Assembly: GCF_030818775.1 (NCBI RefSeq)
Contig: NZ_JAUTAU010000001.1
Location: 3,848,001 to 3,912,000, forward strand
Direction: 5' to 3'
Length of the DNA stretch: 64,000 nt
DNA from: Bacillus sp. SORGH_AS_0510
GTDB lineage: Bacteria > Bacillota > Bacilli > Bacillales > Cytobacillaceae
Shown here: piece by piece, positions 55,816 through 64,000 of the stretch
Position numbering within the stretch: position 1 is the first letter of the stretch
Layout: each line of letters begins with the position of its first letter
The notes under the pieces: generated by a model
What the model was told of the DNA's origin: nothing
Seen by the model: the letters and a program-made list of their open reading frames with translations, nothing else
The model's database searches: none
Program-made: the position numbers and the translations under genes

Positions 55816-56007
55816 TTATTGAGTCCCGCCGCCTGCACCAGCACTTGTTAATGCGTCCTTTGCATCCGTAAATAACTTAACAACTTGATCTTTCATTACT
55901 AGTAATACTGCTACAGCGCCAACCGCAATTAGTCCTAAAACTAACCCATACTCAGTCATACCTTGTCCTTGTTCTTCAGTAAATAAAGCTTTCATTTTTT
56001 TCATCAT
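55816..56007 (-). CDS. flp: Flp/Fap family major pilin
   Basis: 63 residues. Leader ending EEQGQG, then MTEYGLVLGLIAVGAVAVLL with the conserved Glu and Tyr of the Flp helix, and a polar tail rich in Gly. The A24 peptidase should cut after Gly. AAAGGGG ribosome binding site. Structural subunit of the Tad pilus. Confidence 0.93.
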   Translation of the reverse strand: MMKKMKALFTEEQGQGMTEYGLVLGLIAVGAVAVLLVMKDQVVKLFTDAKDALTSAGAGGGTQ

Positions 56008-56023
56008 TTGTAAAAACCCCTTT

Positions 56024-56365
56024 TCATTTTATAGTTAAATAGTTTCCAATTTTTGTTTCCGTTTGCTGAATCGTGCCTGCTGGCACCTCTAATACTGACT
56101 TTGCTCTTTTGTGATACTTCCCTACTGTTGCGGGCTTTACCGTTTCGTCCAGGCCGACAATTTCAAGATCTTCACTTAAGTAAATGACATCGATGGAATA
56201 ATTCATGAAGAAAGTATGAATGGATTGGCAGGGTTGGATTAATAAGCCGTGTCCTGCTGGTAAACTTTTCGAAAACATCAGTCCTTTTAATCTTTTAAAA
56301 AAGGTATCAGCTGTTGATAGATGGTTTGCCAGTTCCGCTCCGTTTGACAGATTCACGACTTTCAC
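56024..56365 (-). CDS. DUF192 protein at the head of the Tad operon
   Basis: 113 residues with a GTG start behind GGAGGTG. DUF192 motifs LMFSKSLPAGHGLLIQPCQSIHTFFM and DVIYLSEDLEIVGLDETVKP. No signal peptide. Family function unknown; its first place in a pilus operon suggests a role in pilus function or simply operon capture. Confidence 0.85.
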   Translation of the reverse strand: MKVVNLSNGAELANHLSTADTFFKRLKGLMFSKSLPAGHGLLIQPCQSIHTFFMNYSIDVIYLSEDLEIVGLDETVKPATVGKYHKRAKSVLEVPAGTIQQTETKIGNYLTIK

Positions 56366-56380
56366 TCATTTCACCTCCGA

Positions 56381-56417
56381 TAATAAAAATAACCCCGCCT
56401 TTACCGAAAGGGGGGTT
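56381..56417 (-). terminator. Terminator of the c-di-GMP riboswitch
   Basis: Stem AACCCC-CCTTT with AAAGG-GGGGTT and a CGGT loop, followed by ATTTTTATTA. It lies between the riboswitch aptamer and the first Tad-operon gene, and its loop and stem contain the complement of the aptamer 3' end. Confidence 0.88.
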
Positions 56418-56489
56418 AAAAATAAGCGCACCTAAATATACATAGATAAACTATGGATAAATAGTATCACTACTATGAAACACCCTGTT
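56418..56489 (-). other. Switch region between aptamer and terminator
   Basis: About 70 bp linking the aptamer to its terminator. TTACCGAAAG at the aptamer 3' end can pair with CTTTCGGTAA in the terminator (10 bp), so the two folds compete. Confidence 0.7.
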
Positions 56490-56580
56490 CTTTCGGTAAC
56501 TGGCTGGCGTAGTGCAAAAGCACCTTAGCCCCTTTAGCTTTGCGTCGCTGATTTTCATCAGTTTTGCCTTTATCGAGAAT
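56490..56580 (-). ncRNA. c-di-GMP-I (GEMM) riboswitch
   Basis: Read on the minus strand: GATAAAGGCAAAAC, a hairpin CTGATGAAAATCAG with GAAA tetraloop, GACGCAAAGC, a second arm with AGGGGCTAAG and GTGCTTTTGCAC, then CAGCCAGTTACCGAAAG. These are the conserved parts of the GEMM-I aptamer, including the tetraloop and GACGCAAAGC receptor. The G before CAAA fits c-di-GMP rather than cGAMP. It leads the DUF192-flp-tad operon. Confidence 0.93.
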
Positions 56581-56838
56581 CAGTGTTTGTTTGTCCGACT
56601 GATCTCTTATTCACATAATAGAACTTTTTCCCCTCAAAGAGCATCCTACTAAAATACTATTTTATTTCAAAGGAGTTAGGTATATTTACCCATTTCCGAC
56701 TAAAACCCTTATAAAATCAACAATAAATGCGTATATATCCTCAAATTACCTATACTGCCAATTTATTTAGGCTAACCATTCACCATACATTCGCCCATAC
56801 ATATAATTTATAGATAACAATTAAAAAGGATGTTGATC
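56581..56838. other. Divergent promoter region, Tad operon and gerP
   Basis: Gap between the riboswitch and gerPA. A TATTAT-like -10 for the minus-strand riboswitch lies near 56620, and a sporulation-type promoter for gerP should lie before 56839, but no convincing sigma-K consensus is visible. No gene seen. Confidence 0.35.
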
Positions 56839-57060
56839 ATGCCAGCCATCGTTGGAGTTGCACAGGTAATTACCTTAGGAAGCAGTTCAGTATTCCATAT
56901 TGGCGACGTATATAAAATTATGCCATTTTCTAATGCCAAAACATTCTCAGGAGCCGGGTCATTTAATACAGGGGAAAATTTGCGTCTAAACAACAATTCA
57001 AGTTCTACTAACACATCGGATGCAGATGTTATTGATCAAGGAATTGCCCTAAATGCTTAA
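56839..57060 (+). CDS. gerPA: Spore germination protein GerPA
   Basis: 73 residues starting MPAIVGVAQVITLGSSS; ATG 56839 is preferred to an ATG three codons upstream because the MPAI start is typical of GerPA/PF. Gly/Asn-rich later part (SGAGSFNTGENLRLNNNSS). GerP proteins help germinants pass the spore coat. First of six contiguous gerP genes. Confidence 0.93.
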   Translation: MPAIVGVAQVITLGSSSVFHIGDVYKIMPFSNAKTFSGAGSFNTGENLRLNNNSSSTNTSDADVIDQGIALNA

Positions 57061-57077
57061 CAATTGGGTGGTCTAAC

Positions 57078-57317
57078 ATGAATTACTATATACAACAATC
57101 CATTCAAGTAAATTGCATAAGAATTGGGAGTATTTCCAATTCCTCTGTCATGCAAATTGGCAGTGCTGGAATGATAAAACCATCTGCCTATCTTTATAAT
57201 ACTGGTGGTTTTACAGAACCCGCCCCCAAGCCAATTAAAGCCCTTGGAAGCTTAGTGGGTACCCCCGCCGTGCCATTACAGGCAGCTGTTAGAAAAAAAG
57301 AAAATGTAGACAAATAA
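57078..57317 (+). CDS. gerPB: Spore germination protein GerPB
   Basis: 79 residues: MNYYIQQSIQVNCIRIGSIS, with SSVMQIGSAGMIKP and NTGGFTEPAPKP. Second gerP gene, 17 bp after gerPA. Matches GerPB as remembered. Confidence 0.92.
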   Translation: MNYYIQQSIQVNCIRIGSISNSSVMQIGSAGMIKPSAYLYNTGGFTEPAPKPIKALGSLVGTPAVPLQAAVRKKENVDK

Positions 57318-57368
57318 TTCTCATCCATCTTTTGGGTTTAACGAGACTACCTACTGTGAGGTGATTTC

Positions 57369-57986
57369 ATGTATCAAGATTATTCCCAATACCTTCAATG
57401 GCTGCAAATGTATATTCAAGCACAGGAAAAGAGAATCGTTGCATTGGAGACTACCCTTCAAAAAATGCAAGAAGAGATGAAGCAACTAAAAGAGAAACAG
57501 CCCATACATGTCGATAAAATTGAATATAAATTTGATCAATTGAAGGTAGAAACTCTTGAAGGGACATTAAATATCGGTCTTAATCCTTCTGAATTATCTG
57601 AAATCGAAGATTTTGCAGTCCAAAATCAGCAATTAAACGTCCCACCGACAGCCCCTAAAAATCAAATGCAACGTTCGATGAAAATTGAAGAGGCGATCTA
57701 CAGATATCTTGAAACTGATTTACCCTCAATTGTAGAGTCCACTCAAAGAGAATTAAATGTTCCAGCAAATGAAGCCTATTTATCCTTTATCAAACAGGAT
57801 ATAACCAAGCAGCTTCCTAACCGAATTGAACATCACATAAGGGTTAACGCAAATACCCATCGGTCATCAGAAAATACAAATGTAGATGACAGTATCATTG
57901 ACGCAATTAAGCAGGAGATAAAAAATGGCGTAACCGTATTTTTTACTAACCTGCCAGCACACGTGAAAGGGATGAAAGCGGAATGA
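57369..57986 (+). CDS. gerPC: Spore germination protein GerPC
   Basis: 205 residues, larger than the other GerP proteins. Coiled-coil start (MYIQAQEKRIVALETTLQKM, about 15-50), then HVDKIEYKFDQLKVETLEGT. GTGAGGTG ribosome binding site. Stop overlaps gerPD start. Confidence 0.92.
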   Translation: MYQDYSQYLQWLQMYIQAQEKRIVALETTLQKMQEEMKQLKEKQPIHVDKIEYKFDQLKVETLEGTLNIGLNPSELSEIEDFAVQNQQLNVPPTAPKNQMQRSMKIEEAIYRYLETDLPSIVESTQRELNVPANEAYLSFIKQDITKQLPNRIEHHIRVNANTHRSSENTNVDDSIIDAIKQEIKNGVTVFFTNLPAHVKGMKAE

Positions 57987-58165
57987 ACTTTGAAGTCTAT
58001 AACCGAGAGCTTATCGTCCAAAATATAAAAGTTATTGGCGTTGCCAGTTCATCACTAGTCTTGGTTGGCGACGCGGAAACCATTCAATTGGCATCCACCT
58101 TTGATACACCGGCAGAATCATTAATAATTGGCCCATTTGTACCGCTCCAATCGGAAGTGACTTGA
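57983..58165 (+). CDS. gerPD: Spore germination protein GerPD
   Basis: 60 residues starting MNFEVYNRELIVQNIKVIGV; overlaps gerPC by ATGA, indicating coupling. Similar overall fold to GerPB/PE (SSSLVLVGDAETIQLAS). Confidence 0.92.
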   Translation: MNFEVYNRELIVQNIKVIGVASSSLVLVGDAETIQLASTFDTPAESLIIGPFVPLQSEVT

Positions 58166-58168
58166 TTC

Positions 58169-58558
58169 ATGCTTAATAGAACCTCTTGTGTAGATGCTAT
58201 TAATATAGACATTGTATCGTTTTCTTCTATCCTGCAACTAGGGGATTCATGTATTATTAATGGTCTATCCAGAGCACTCGCAGTACAACGGGAAGCAGAG
58301 GAGTTTTATGGATATGAAGGAAATTACGGAGCGTATCCCGTCTATTACGAACCCATCCCTTTGGAACCAGTTACTGAGGACATATCAATGGTTCAGCATC
58401 ATGTAAATCCAATTATTAAAGTTCATAACATTGATTTTATCGCTATATCATCCTCCTCCCTACTACATGTCGGCAACACCCAGCATGTTTCGATGGAAGT
58501 CCGGGTTAAGCATATTAGACAACTTCTTCCTGTTCCACATGATGAACAAGGACAATGA
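58169..58558 (+). CDS. gerPE: Spore germination protein GerPE
   Basis: 129 residues, starting MLNRTSCVDAINIDIVSFSS and with a Tyr-rich middle (YGYEGNYGAYPVYYEPIP) and a second copy-like part (VHNIDFIAISSSSLLHVGN). Follows gerPD directly. Confidence 0.92.
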   Translation: MLNRTSCVDAINIDIVSFSSILQLGDSCIINGLSRALAVQREAEEFYGYEGNYGAYPVYYEPIPLEPVTEDISMVQHHVNPIIKVHNIDFIAISSSSLLHVGNTQHVSMEVRVKHIRQLLPVPHDEQGQ

Positions 58559-58613
58559 TGAAAGCATAGTTTATATATTATATTGTATCAGTTACTAATA
58601 AAGGATGTTTTAT

Positions 58614-58832
58614 ATGCCAGCGATTATCGGTCCGGTACAAATCGTTAACGTGGGTGGGGGAATTGTGCAATTTGGGGACGCATTATATATTTCACCAAAG
58701 AGCGGCTCCAAAACAAATGCTGGGTCAGGAGCATTTAATACTGGTGGATTCATTGTAAATAATAATGGATTAAGCGGAACAAATGTCCTTGATACCAACC
58801 TAATCGACCAACCTATAGCAGGTAACAATTAA
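58614..58832 (+). CDS. gerPF: Spore germination protein GerPF
   Basis: 72 residues, MPAIIGPVQIVNVGGGIVQF; start at ATG 58614 rather than an upstream ATG. Very similar to GerPA. Last gerP gene, followed by a terminator. Confidence 0.93.
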   Translation: MPAIIGPVQIVNVGGGIVQFGDALYISPKSGSKTNAGSGAFNTGGFIVNNNGLSGTNVLDTNLIDQPIAGNN

Positions 58833-58868
58833 AAAATGAGTCTGACTATTGAGTCAGCCTCATTTTTT
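58833..58868. terminator. Terminator between gerPF and addA
   Basis: Imperfect hairpin AAAATGAGTCTGACT / AGTCAGCCTCATTTT with flanking A and T runs, shared by the convergent genes. Confidence 0.85.
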
Positions 58869-58872
58869 TTCT

Positions 58873-61800
58873 TTATTCATTTACCTTCAAAACATGCGCT
58901 CCATCAAAGAAGAACAAATATCGTTCAGTAACTTTTCTTCTCCATATTTGTTCAATCGCCTTTGTATATAAATTAATTTGCAGTTTATATCGGTCTTCTA
59001 GGATTGATATTGCTTGTGCAAAGCCGCCTTTATATCTGTCCGTAATTCCATCTGATTTATAATCAATAAGAACCAGGCCCTCTTCATCTTCTAGGATACA
59101 GTCAATGATTCCTTGGACAAAAACACTTTCATCTGCACCCTTCCAATCTGGATATACTTCTTTTGCAGGCAATGAGAGTGTAAATGGGATTTCCCGATGG
59201 ATGGCTTTTGAATGAAAATATCTCTGACCCAACTCAGAATGAAAAAACTGAACAATTAATGGGCTATCAATTACCTCTGCTTGCTCTCGGGTGAGCAGCT
59301 CATTATGAATCATCCAGTCTAGCTGCTCCCTAATGGATTCCTCACTAACTGGTTTAGATATGTCCACATGTTGCATGACCATATGCATGGCTGTACCACG
59401 CTCAGCAGGACTTAATTGTTTCTCCTGCATGAACTTTGGACGCTTTGAAATGGTTTTCTTAAAATGACGGACGAGTTCTGTGCCACTATGTTCATCTGCT
59501 ACTTCCCTACTCCGCTTGATCTCTGATACAGATTGTTTTGAGCGATGTACCGCTGCGTTAGGGTAAGCATATTCCCAGGTTAAACGGTCTCTAATTTCCT
59601 CTGTATATGGTGAACCTGCAGGTACTGATTCAGATTTTTGAACTTTCTCCATATAGTAGTCCTGTTCCATTTCTAATGCTAGTTCCTGGTTCTTGATTTC
59701 TTCTGCATTTATCAATGAAATGTTCCAAGAAGACGGATGGTTGGTAATTTCCGTAGGGATAAGAACAGAGGTTTCTCCATTCATTCTTAGTTCTCTACAG
59801 TCCTGATGGCGAATGAGTGCCGGACCAATCCAATCGATATAACTAGCAGCAGCTGCTCTTTCATAATCTTTTAACAGCCACGCTGTATTAGAGGAGACAT
59901 CAATCCATTGATCCATCTTTTTTAATGCATCCTTTAATGTAGCCGTTGCATATAGCTTTTCTTTCGCCCTTGTCATTGCTACATACAACACTCGCATCTC
60001 CTCAGCAAGCATTTCCATTTTCTTTTTCCGTTTAAATGCAATCTGCGGTAGAGATGGGTATGAGATTCGTTTCTTAATATTGACATACTTAGCTGCAAAT
60101 CCGTATTCCTTATCCAACATATATGGTTTACGAATATCGGACAGATTAAATTGTCTTGCCATTCCAGCCATAAATACTACTGGAAATTCAAGTCCTTTAC
60201 TGCTGTGGATGGTCATAATTCGAACAACATCTTCCTGCTCACCTAATGCTCTAGCAGCTCCTAAGTCATCCCCTCTTTCAATCATACGTTCAATAAACCG
60301 TAAAAAGCGGAATAATCCTCGGAATGAGGTTTGTTCATATTGACGTGCTCTGTCGTACAGGGCTCTCAAATTCGCTTGGCGCTGCTTTCCACCAGGCAGG
60401 CCTCCGACAAAATCATAAAACTGGGTGTCACGGTATAGCTGCCAGATGAGTTCTGACAATGAGCCTTGCCTTGCCAATGAACGCCATTCAGTCAGCGCAT
60501 CATAAAACCCCCGCACTTTCTCGTAAAAACCTTCTGTTGACTCATCAGGCTTACTTTGACAAAATGCAGAAACAGCGTCCCAAAAGGACCCTTTTTTCTG
60601 ATGGATCCGTATTTTGGCGAGTTCTTCCTCGGTAAGTCCTACTATCGGTGAACGTAACACCGATGCAATAGGGATATCCTGGGAAGGATTATCAATGACA
60701 CGAAGCAATGACATCATAATGGCTACTTCCGTTGCTTCAAAATATCCAGTGGATAAGTTAGCATAAATAGGGATACCTTGCTGCTTAAATTCCTCCATGA
60801 TTTGCGGTGCCCATGTCATAGACCTTAACAAAATCACAATATCTCGATACATTACCGGCCTTTTCGATTTTGTTTTCGTGTTGTAAACAGGCGATCCTTG
60901 TGAGACTAATTCTTTTATTTTTGCCGCAATGACTCTGGCTTCGAGCTGGGATTGTTCTAGTTCTGCTGCATCAAAACCAACTGGTTCCATCTCAGCAACA
61001 GACTCTATTTCTTCTGTAGTTTCTAATGAGTCTGACTTTTGATCAATAAGGATCAGCTCAACAGGGAATGTCTCATCGTCAGGATACGGCGCTCCATTCC
61101 TAAGTTCTGCCGCTTCATCGTACTCGATTTCCCCCACTCTTACACCCATGATTTGTTTAAACAAATAATTTGTCGCCTCAAGGACTTCTTTCCGACTTCT
61201 AAAATTCCGTGCCAAATCAATTCTTAATCCAGATGATTCACCATCCATGGTAAATCGATTATACTTGCCCAAAAATAGGTTCGGCTCCGCTAATCGAAAC
61301 CGATATATCGACTGTTTTACGTCTCCGACCATAAACAGATTCCCATATTGCTCATCGTCCTTGGTCACAAGTTTTAGAATCGTTTCCTGCACCATATTTG
61401 TGTCCTGGTACTCATCACAGAAAACCTCTTTAAAATGCCTTCTATAGGCAAGTGCAGCCTCTGAAGGTATAAACTCACCTTTAGCAGAAATTTCTCCAGT
61501 CAATATCTCTAGACAATAATGCTCAAGATCTGCGTAATCTACCAGGCCTTTTTCTTTCTTAGCTTTTTCAAAGTGGAATGCAAATTCTTTTACAAGGTAG
61601 ATCAGAGTTTCAATTAATGGCTTCATTTCTTCCATATCACGCAAAAAGCTTTCTGGTTTACGTGAAAAGAGTTCTTCACCAATATCTTGGATTTTTTTCT
61701 TGGATTTTTCTCGCAGTTTTTGTGCCTTATCTGCTAAATCCTTATCGTATTGATCCCCTCTTACAGGTTTTGCACGTGAAAACGCCCAAGTTTGCATAGC

Positions 61801-62655
61801 CTGATAAAGCGTCGACCATGAATCATTTTTAGCTTTTATTAACATATCAATTACTTGTAGATCATCTATAAAGTTCTCCGCTCTAGGTGCTGGTCCATTT
61901 GGGAGTTTGGTAATTTCCAATCCCCGCTTGCTCATTTCCTTTGCAGCTTCTAATTGCAATTCAATATCAAATAAAAGTGCCTGGATAAAAGGAAGATCTT
62001 CTATATCTGTAGTCTTGTCGACATCATACATGTCCACAATTGACTGCAGGTATTTCTCTGGCAGAGGATTCGAACGAGCAAAATCATAAATAGACCGGAC
62101 AATATCTTGTAAGGCATCGTCACTCCGATCACTGGTAAACGAATCAACAAGGTTAAAGAAGGTTTCGTTCTCTTGTTTGCCGTATTCTACTTCAAAAAGC
62201 TCATCCATGACTTCGTCCCGAATTAACTGTGCCTCTGTTTCATCTGCAATTCTAAAACCTGGGTCCACGTCGATTAAGTAATAATACTTACGGATTACCT
62301 CCATACAAAAAGAATGGAGCGTTGAAATAGAGGCTTTATTTAACAAGCTTAGCTGCTTTCTTAAATGTCGAGAACTTGGATCCGCATCGATCGCTTTTTC
62401 TAGAGCCTCGCCAATCCGGTGCCGCATTTCCGCCGCAGAAGCATTCGTAAACGTCACCACTAGTAATTCATCCACATTTATAGGGTCATCTGTTGAAAGA
62501 ATCTTTTGAATGATTCTTTCAACAAGAACGGCTGTTTTTCCTGATCCGGCAGCAGCTGCAACGAGAATATCTTTATCCTTAGCCATGATAGCTTTCCACT
62601 GTTCATCTGTCCACGTCACATCTGCTGGTTTTGGCGGGATAAAAGCATTACTCAT
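58873..62655 (-). CDS. addA: ATP-dependent helicase/nuclease AddA
   Basis: About 1260 residues. RecB-like: Walker A AAAAGSGKTAVLVERI (about 33-48), Walker B FCDEYQDTN, helicase motif VMTIHSSKGLEFPVVFMAG-type segment, MTRAKEKLY, and a C-terminal RecB nuclease (GIIDCILEDEEGLVLIDYKSD). With AddB it unwinds and degrades DNA ends during recombination repair. An overlapping GTG at 62661 is an alternative start; ATG 62653-62655 was chosen. Overlaps addB by a few bases. Confidence 0.95.
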   Translation of the reverse strand: MSNAFIPPKPADVTWTDEQWKAIMAKDKDILVAAAAGSGKTAVLVERIIQKILSTDDPINVDELLVVTFTNASAAEMRHRIGEALEKAIDADPSSRHLRKQLSLLNKASISTLHSFCMEVIRKYYYLIDVDPGFRIADETEAQLIRDEVMDELFEVEYGKQENETFFNLVDSFTSDRSDDALQDIVRSIYDFARSNPLPEKYLQSIVDMYDVDKTTDIEDLPFIQALLFDIELQLEAAKEMSKRGLEITKLPNGPAPRAENFIDDLQVIDMLIKAKNDSWSTLYQAMQTWAFSRAKPVRGDQYDKDLADKAQKLREKSKKKIQDIGEELFSRKPESFLRDMEEMKPLIETLIYLVKEFAFHFEKAKKEKGLVDYADLEHYCLEILTGEISAKGEFIPSEAALAYRRHFKEVFCDEYQDTNMVQETILKLVTKDDEQYGNLFMVGDVKQSIYRFRLAEPNLFLGKYNRFTMDGESSGLRIDLARNFRSRKEVLEATNYLFKQIMGVRVGEIEYDEAAELRNGAPYPDDETFPVELILIDQKSDSLETTEEIESVAEMEPVGFDAAELEQSQLEARVIAAKIKELVSQGSPVYNTKTKSKRPVMYRDIVILLRSMTWAPQIMEEFKQQGIPIYANLSTGYFEATEVAIMMSLLRVIDNPSQDIPIASVLRSPIVGLTEEELAKIRIHQKKGSFWDAVSAFCQSKPDESTEGFYEKVRGFYDALTEWRSLARQGSLSELIWQLYRDTQFYDFVGGLPGGKQRQANLRALYDRARQYEQTSFRGLFRFLRFIERMIERGDDLGAARALGEQEDVVRIMTIHSSKGLEFPVVFMAGMARQFNLSDIRKPYMLDKEYGFAAKYVNIKKRISYPSLPQIAFKRKKKMEMLAEEMRVLYVAMTRAKEKLYATATLKDALKKMDQWIDVSSNTAWLLKDYERAAAASYIDWIGPALIRHQDCRELRMNGETSVLIPTEITNHPSSWNISLINAEEIKNQELALEMEQDYYMEKVQKSESVPAGSPYTEEIRDRLTWEYAYPNAAVHRSKQSVSEIKRSREVADEHSGTELVRHFKKTISKRPKFMQEKQLSPAERGTAMHMVMQHVDISKPVSEESIREQLDWMIHNELLTREQAEVIDSPLIVQFFHSELGQRYFHSKAIHREIPFTLSLPAKEVYPDWKGADESVFVQGIIDCILEDEEGLVLIDYKSDGITDRYKGGFAQAISILEDRYKLQINLYTKAIEQIWRRKVTERYLFFFDGAHVLKVNE

Positions 62656-64000
62656 TTTCACTCAACTCCTCTCTGATTCGTTCAAGAACCTTATCATTCG
62701 ATAGCGGTGTAATCACTCGGTAAGGATTACTTTCGATGACTTCATCTAACTGACAGACTGATTTGAAAGGACAGAAAGTACACGCCTTTTTATCCTTCTG
62801 TTTATACGGAGAAATCTCTACATGGCCATCAATAATGGCATTCCCTGATTTCTGATACAATGTCCGTACATAATTTCTTAAATCATTAAAATGCTCCATG
62901 CTGGCTACTTTCGAACGCTTTGTTAGGTTTCCATCCTTCTTAATTCCTGCAGAGATAATGTGAGAATCACCTGTCTCCAGTGTTTGGTCCATCAGTTTAA
63001 TGGCTGTTTGATCACTTAACAATAGACCATTCATCTTAAACTTCTTCATGATTTCTGCTTCAATTTCATCCATTGTTAATAACTTCGTTGCATTAATAAG
63101 TGGATTATGAACATGAAAATAAAGGACACCTGCTGGACTTGCCTCCATCTCCACTAATTCTTTCGAGTAAGTCATAACTATATCCAAATAAGTAATCATT
63201 TGAAGGGAGAGACCGTAATATACATCACTCAAATGAACATCCTTTTCGCTCGATTTATAATCAATTACCCTTAAGAACACGTTATTGTCTTCGCTCTTTG
63301 CCTGGTCCACCCTATCAATTCGCCCTGCTAACTCCATTCTTTTCCCATTTTTCAACGGAAAGCTTAATGGTGGCAGCTCTGCGTTTGCTCCAAATCCTAA
63401 TTCTAATCCAATTGGGGAGAAGCCACTCACTTTTGCATGCTCACTTAACACAAGTGAAGCACGCGTAATAATTTGCTCTAACTTTCGCTTTATATAGTGA
63501 TGTCGCTCCGAACTCAACAAAATCTCGTTTTGTAATTTGGGAGCAATCGTGTTAACCGCTTCTTTGGACAATACCTCACATTGCTCTTTCGTTAACTGCG
63601 CCCATGAGATGTTTCGTGTATTGACAGTATCAGAAATATACTTAATAGCGGCATGAAACAGTTCTCCAATATCAGGCGCTTCTAAGCGGAAAATTTGTCT
63701 TTCTCGAAGCTTCAGACCATGCTGAGCAAAATGAGTAAAGGCACAACTATTAAACAATTCCATTCTCGAAACACTTGCCTGAATAGTATCACCATATAAT
63801 TCATCTGCCACTTGTTTAGAAAGCTGGACGGTTTGGTTTGTATAAAAGAGGCTTGAGAACACTTTTTTTGCCTTTTCTTTCCCGTTGCTCTCTAGATAGT
63901 AGTTATACACATCCCACCATAGCGCTGAAACGGGATAATTACGCTTACTCAACTGAAGTTGGGCTGTTAGGTACGATAACGTTGTAGTAAAGTTTGCTAC
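62648..64000 (-). CDS. addB: ATP-dependent helicase/nuclease subunit AddB (5' part off window)
   Basis: C-terminal 450 codons; the frame stays open to the right edge. Shows the AddB nuclease (AGRIDRVD, RVIDYKSS) and the Cys of the structural iron-sulfur cluster (SCAFTHFAQHG, then CTFCPFKSVC). The usual full length is about 1150 residues. Overlaps the addA start. Confidence 0.94.
   Translation of the reverse strand, partial: VANFTTTLSYLTAQLQLSKRNYPVSALWWDVYNYYLESNGKEKAKKVFSSLFYTNQTVQLSKQVADELYGDTIQASVSRMELFNSCAFTHFAQHGLKLRERQIFRLEAPDIGELFHAAIKYISDTVNTRNISWAQLTKEQCEVLSKEAVNTIAPKLQNEILLSSERHHYIKRKLEQIITRASLVLSEHAKVSGFSPIGLELGFGANAELPPLSFPLKNGKRMELAGRIDRVDQAKSEDNNVFLRVIDYKSSEKDVHLSDVYYGLSLQMITYLDIVMTYSKELVEMEASPAGVLYFHVHNPLINATKLLTMDEIEAEIMKKFKMNGLLLSDQTAIKLMDQTLETGDSHIISAGIKKDGNLTKRSKVASMEHFNDLRNYVRTLYQKSGNAIIDGHVEISPYKQKDKKACTFCPFKSVCQLDEVIESNPYRVITPLSNDKVLERIREELSENE

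Noticed and set aside
56490..56580. cGAMP-specific (GEMM-Ib) variant
   Set aside because: The position that distinguishes the two appears to be G, as in c-di-GMP aptamers; ligand still untested.

Overview
The window is a low-GC Firmicutes chromosome segment from an endospore-forming Bacillaceae (Bacillus/Neobacillus-like). Evidence: a complete gerP spore-germination operon, the competence genes med-comZ, a sporulation-type asparagine synthetase, a Bacillus-type Fnr with a C-terminal cysteine cluster, CtsR and FapR operators, a tryptophan T-box, strong GGAGG ribosome binding sites and U-tailed terminators. The gene order follows the B. subtilis 1.13-1.22 Mb region read in reverse: oppA-trpS-yjbA-appCBAFD-yjaZ-fabF-fabH-comZ-med-yjaV-yjaU-yjzD-yjzC, then yitW-yitU-ipi-yitT-yitS-yitL-yitK, then asnO-yisN-yisL-yisK-gerP-addAB. 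It is not B. subtilis itself, because it carries clpB, a Tad pilus operon and a molybdenum/tungsten cofactor block inside this backbone.

Layout. 1-10.5 kb: peptide uptake (5' part of oppA, complete appDFABC operon) around T-box-controlled trpS. 10.6-17.8 kb: YjaZ, fatty-acid initiation and elongation (fabH, fabF, with a FapR operator inside the promoter), med-comZ and small or hypothetical genes. 17.8-20.8 kb: CtsR-controlled clpB and yjzC. 21-28 kb: an oxygen- and nitric-oxide-responsive island with two fnr paralogs, mobB-moeA, moaA, the iron-sulfur repair gene ric and a radical SAM/SPASM gene. The promoters of ric and of the radical SAM gene each carry an FNR box centred about 41.5 bp upstream of the inferred start. 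28.4-35.9 kb: the yit block. 36-39.2 kb: about 20 tandem 52-bp hairpin repeats split by a complete IS21-family element. 39.4-43.6 kb: a membrane-anchored GH13 protein that has lost its catalytic residues, asnO and yisN. 43.7-48.8 kb: moeB (frameshifted), a tungsten/molybdenum aldehyde:ferredoxin oxidoreductase, moaD and a neighbouring small protein that also ends in Gly-Gly, yisL and yisK (frameshifted). 48.9-56.6 kb: a ten-gene Tad/Flp pilus operon preceded by a c-di-GMP-I riboswitch with its own terminator. 56.8-64 kb: gerPABCDEF, addA and the 3' part of addB.

How parts connect: MoaA, MoeA, MobB, MoaD and MoeB supply pterin-cofactor chemistry that the oxidoreductase needs, and the Fnr paralogs would tie neighbouring genes to anaerobiosis. 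c-di-GMP probably sets the level of the Tad pilus. Several dispersed palindromic repeats (two families, one with a minimal internally deleted copy) sit in intergenic gaps, two of them fused to stop codons. Both broken genes carry a one-base change in a homopolymer, so sequencing error is a serious alternative to real gene decay. All calls come from reading the sequence; no database search was run.
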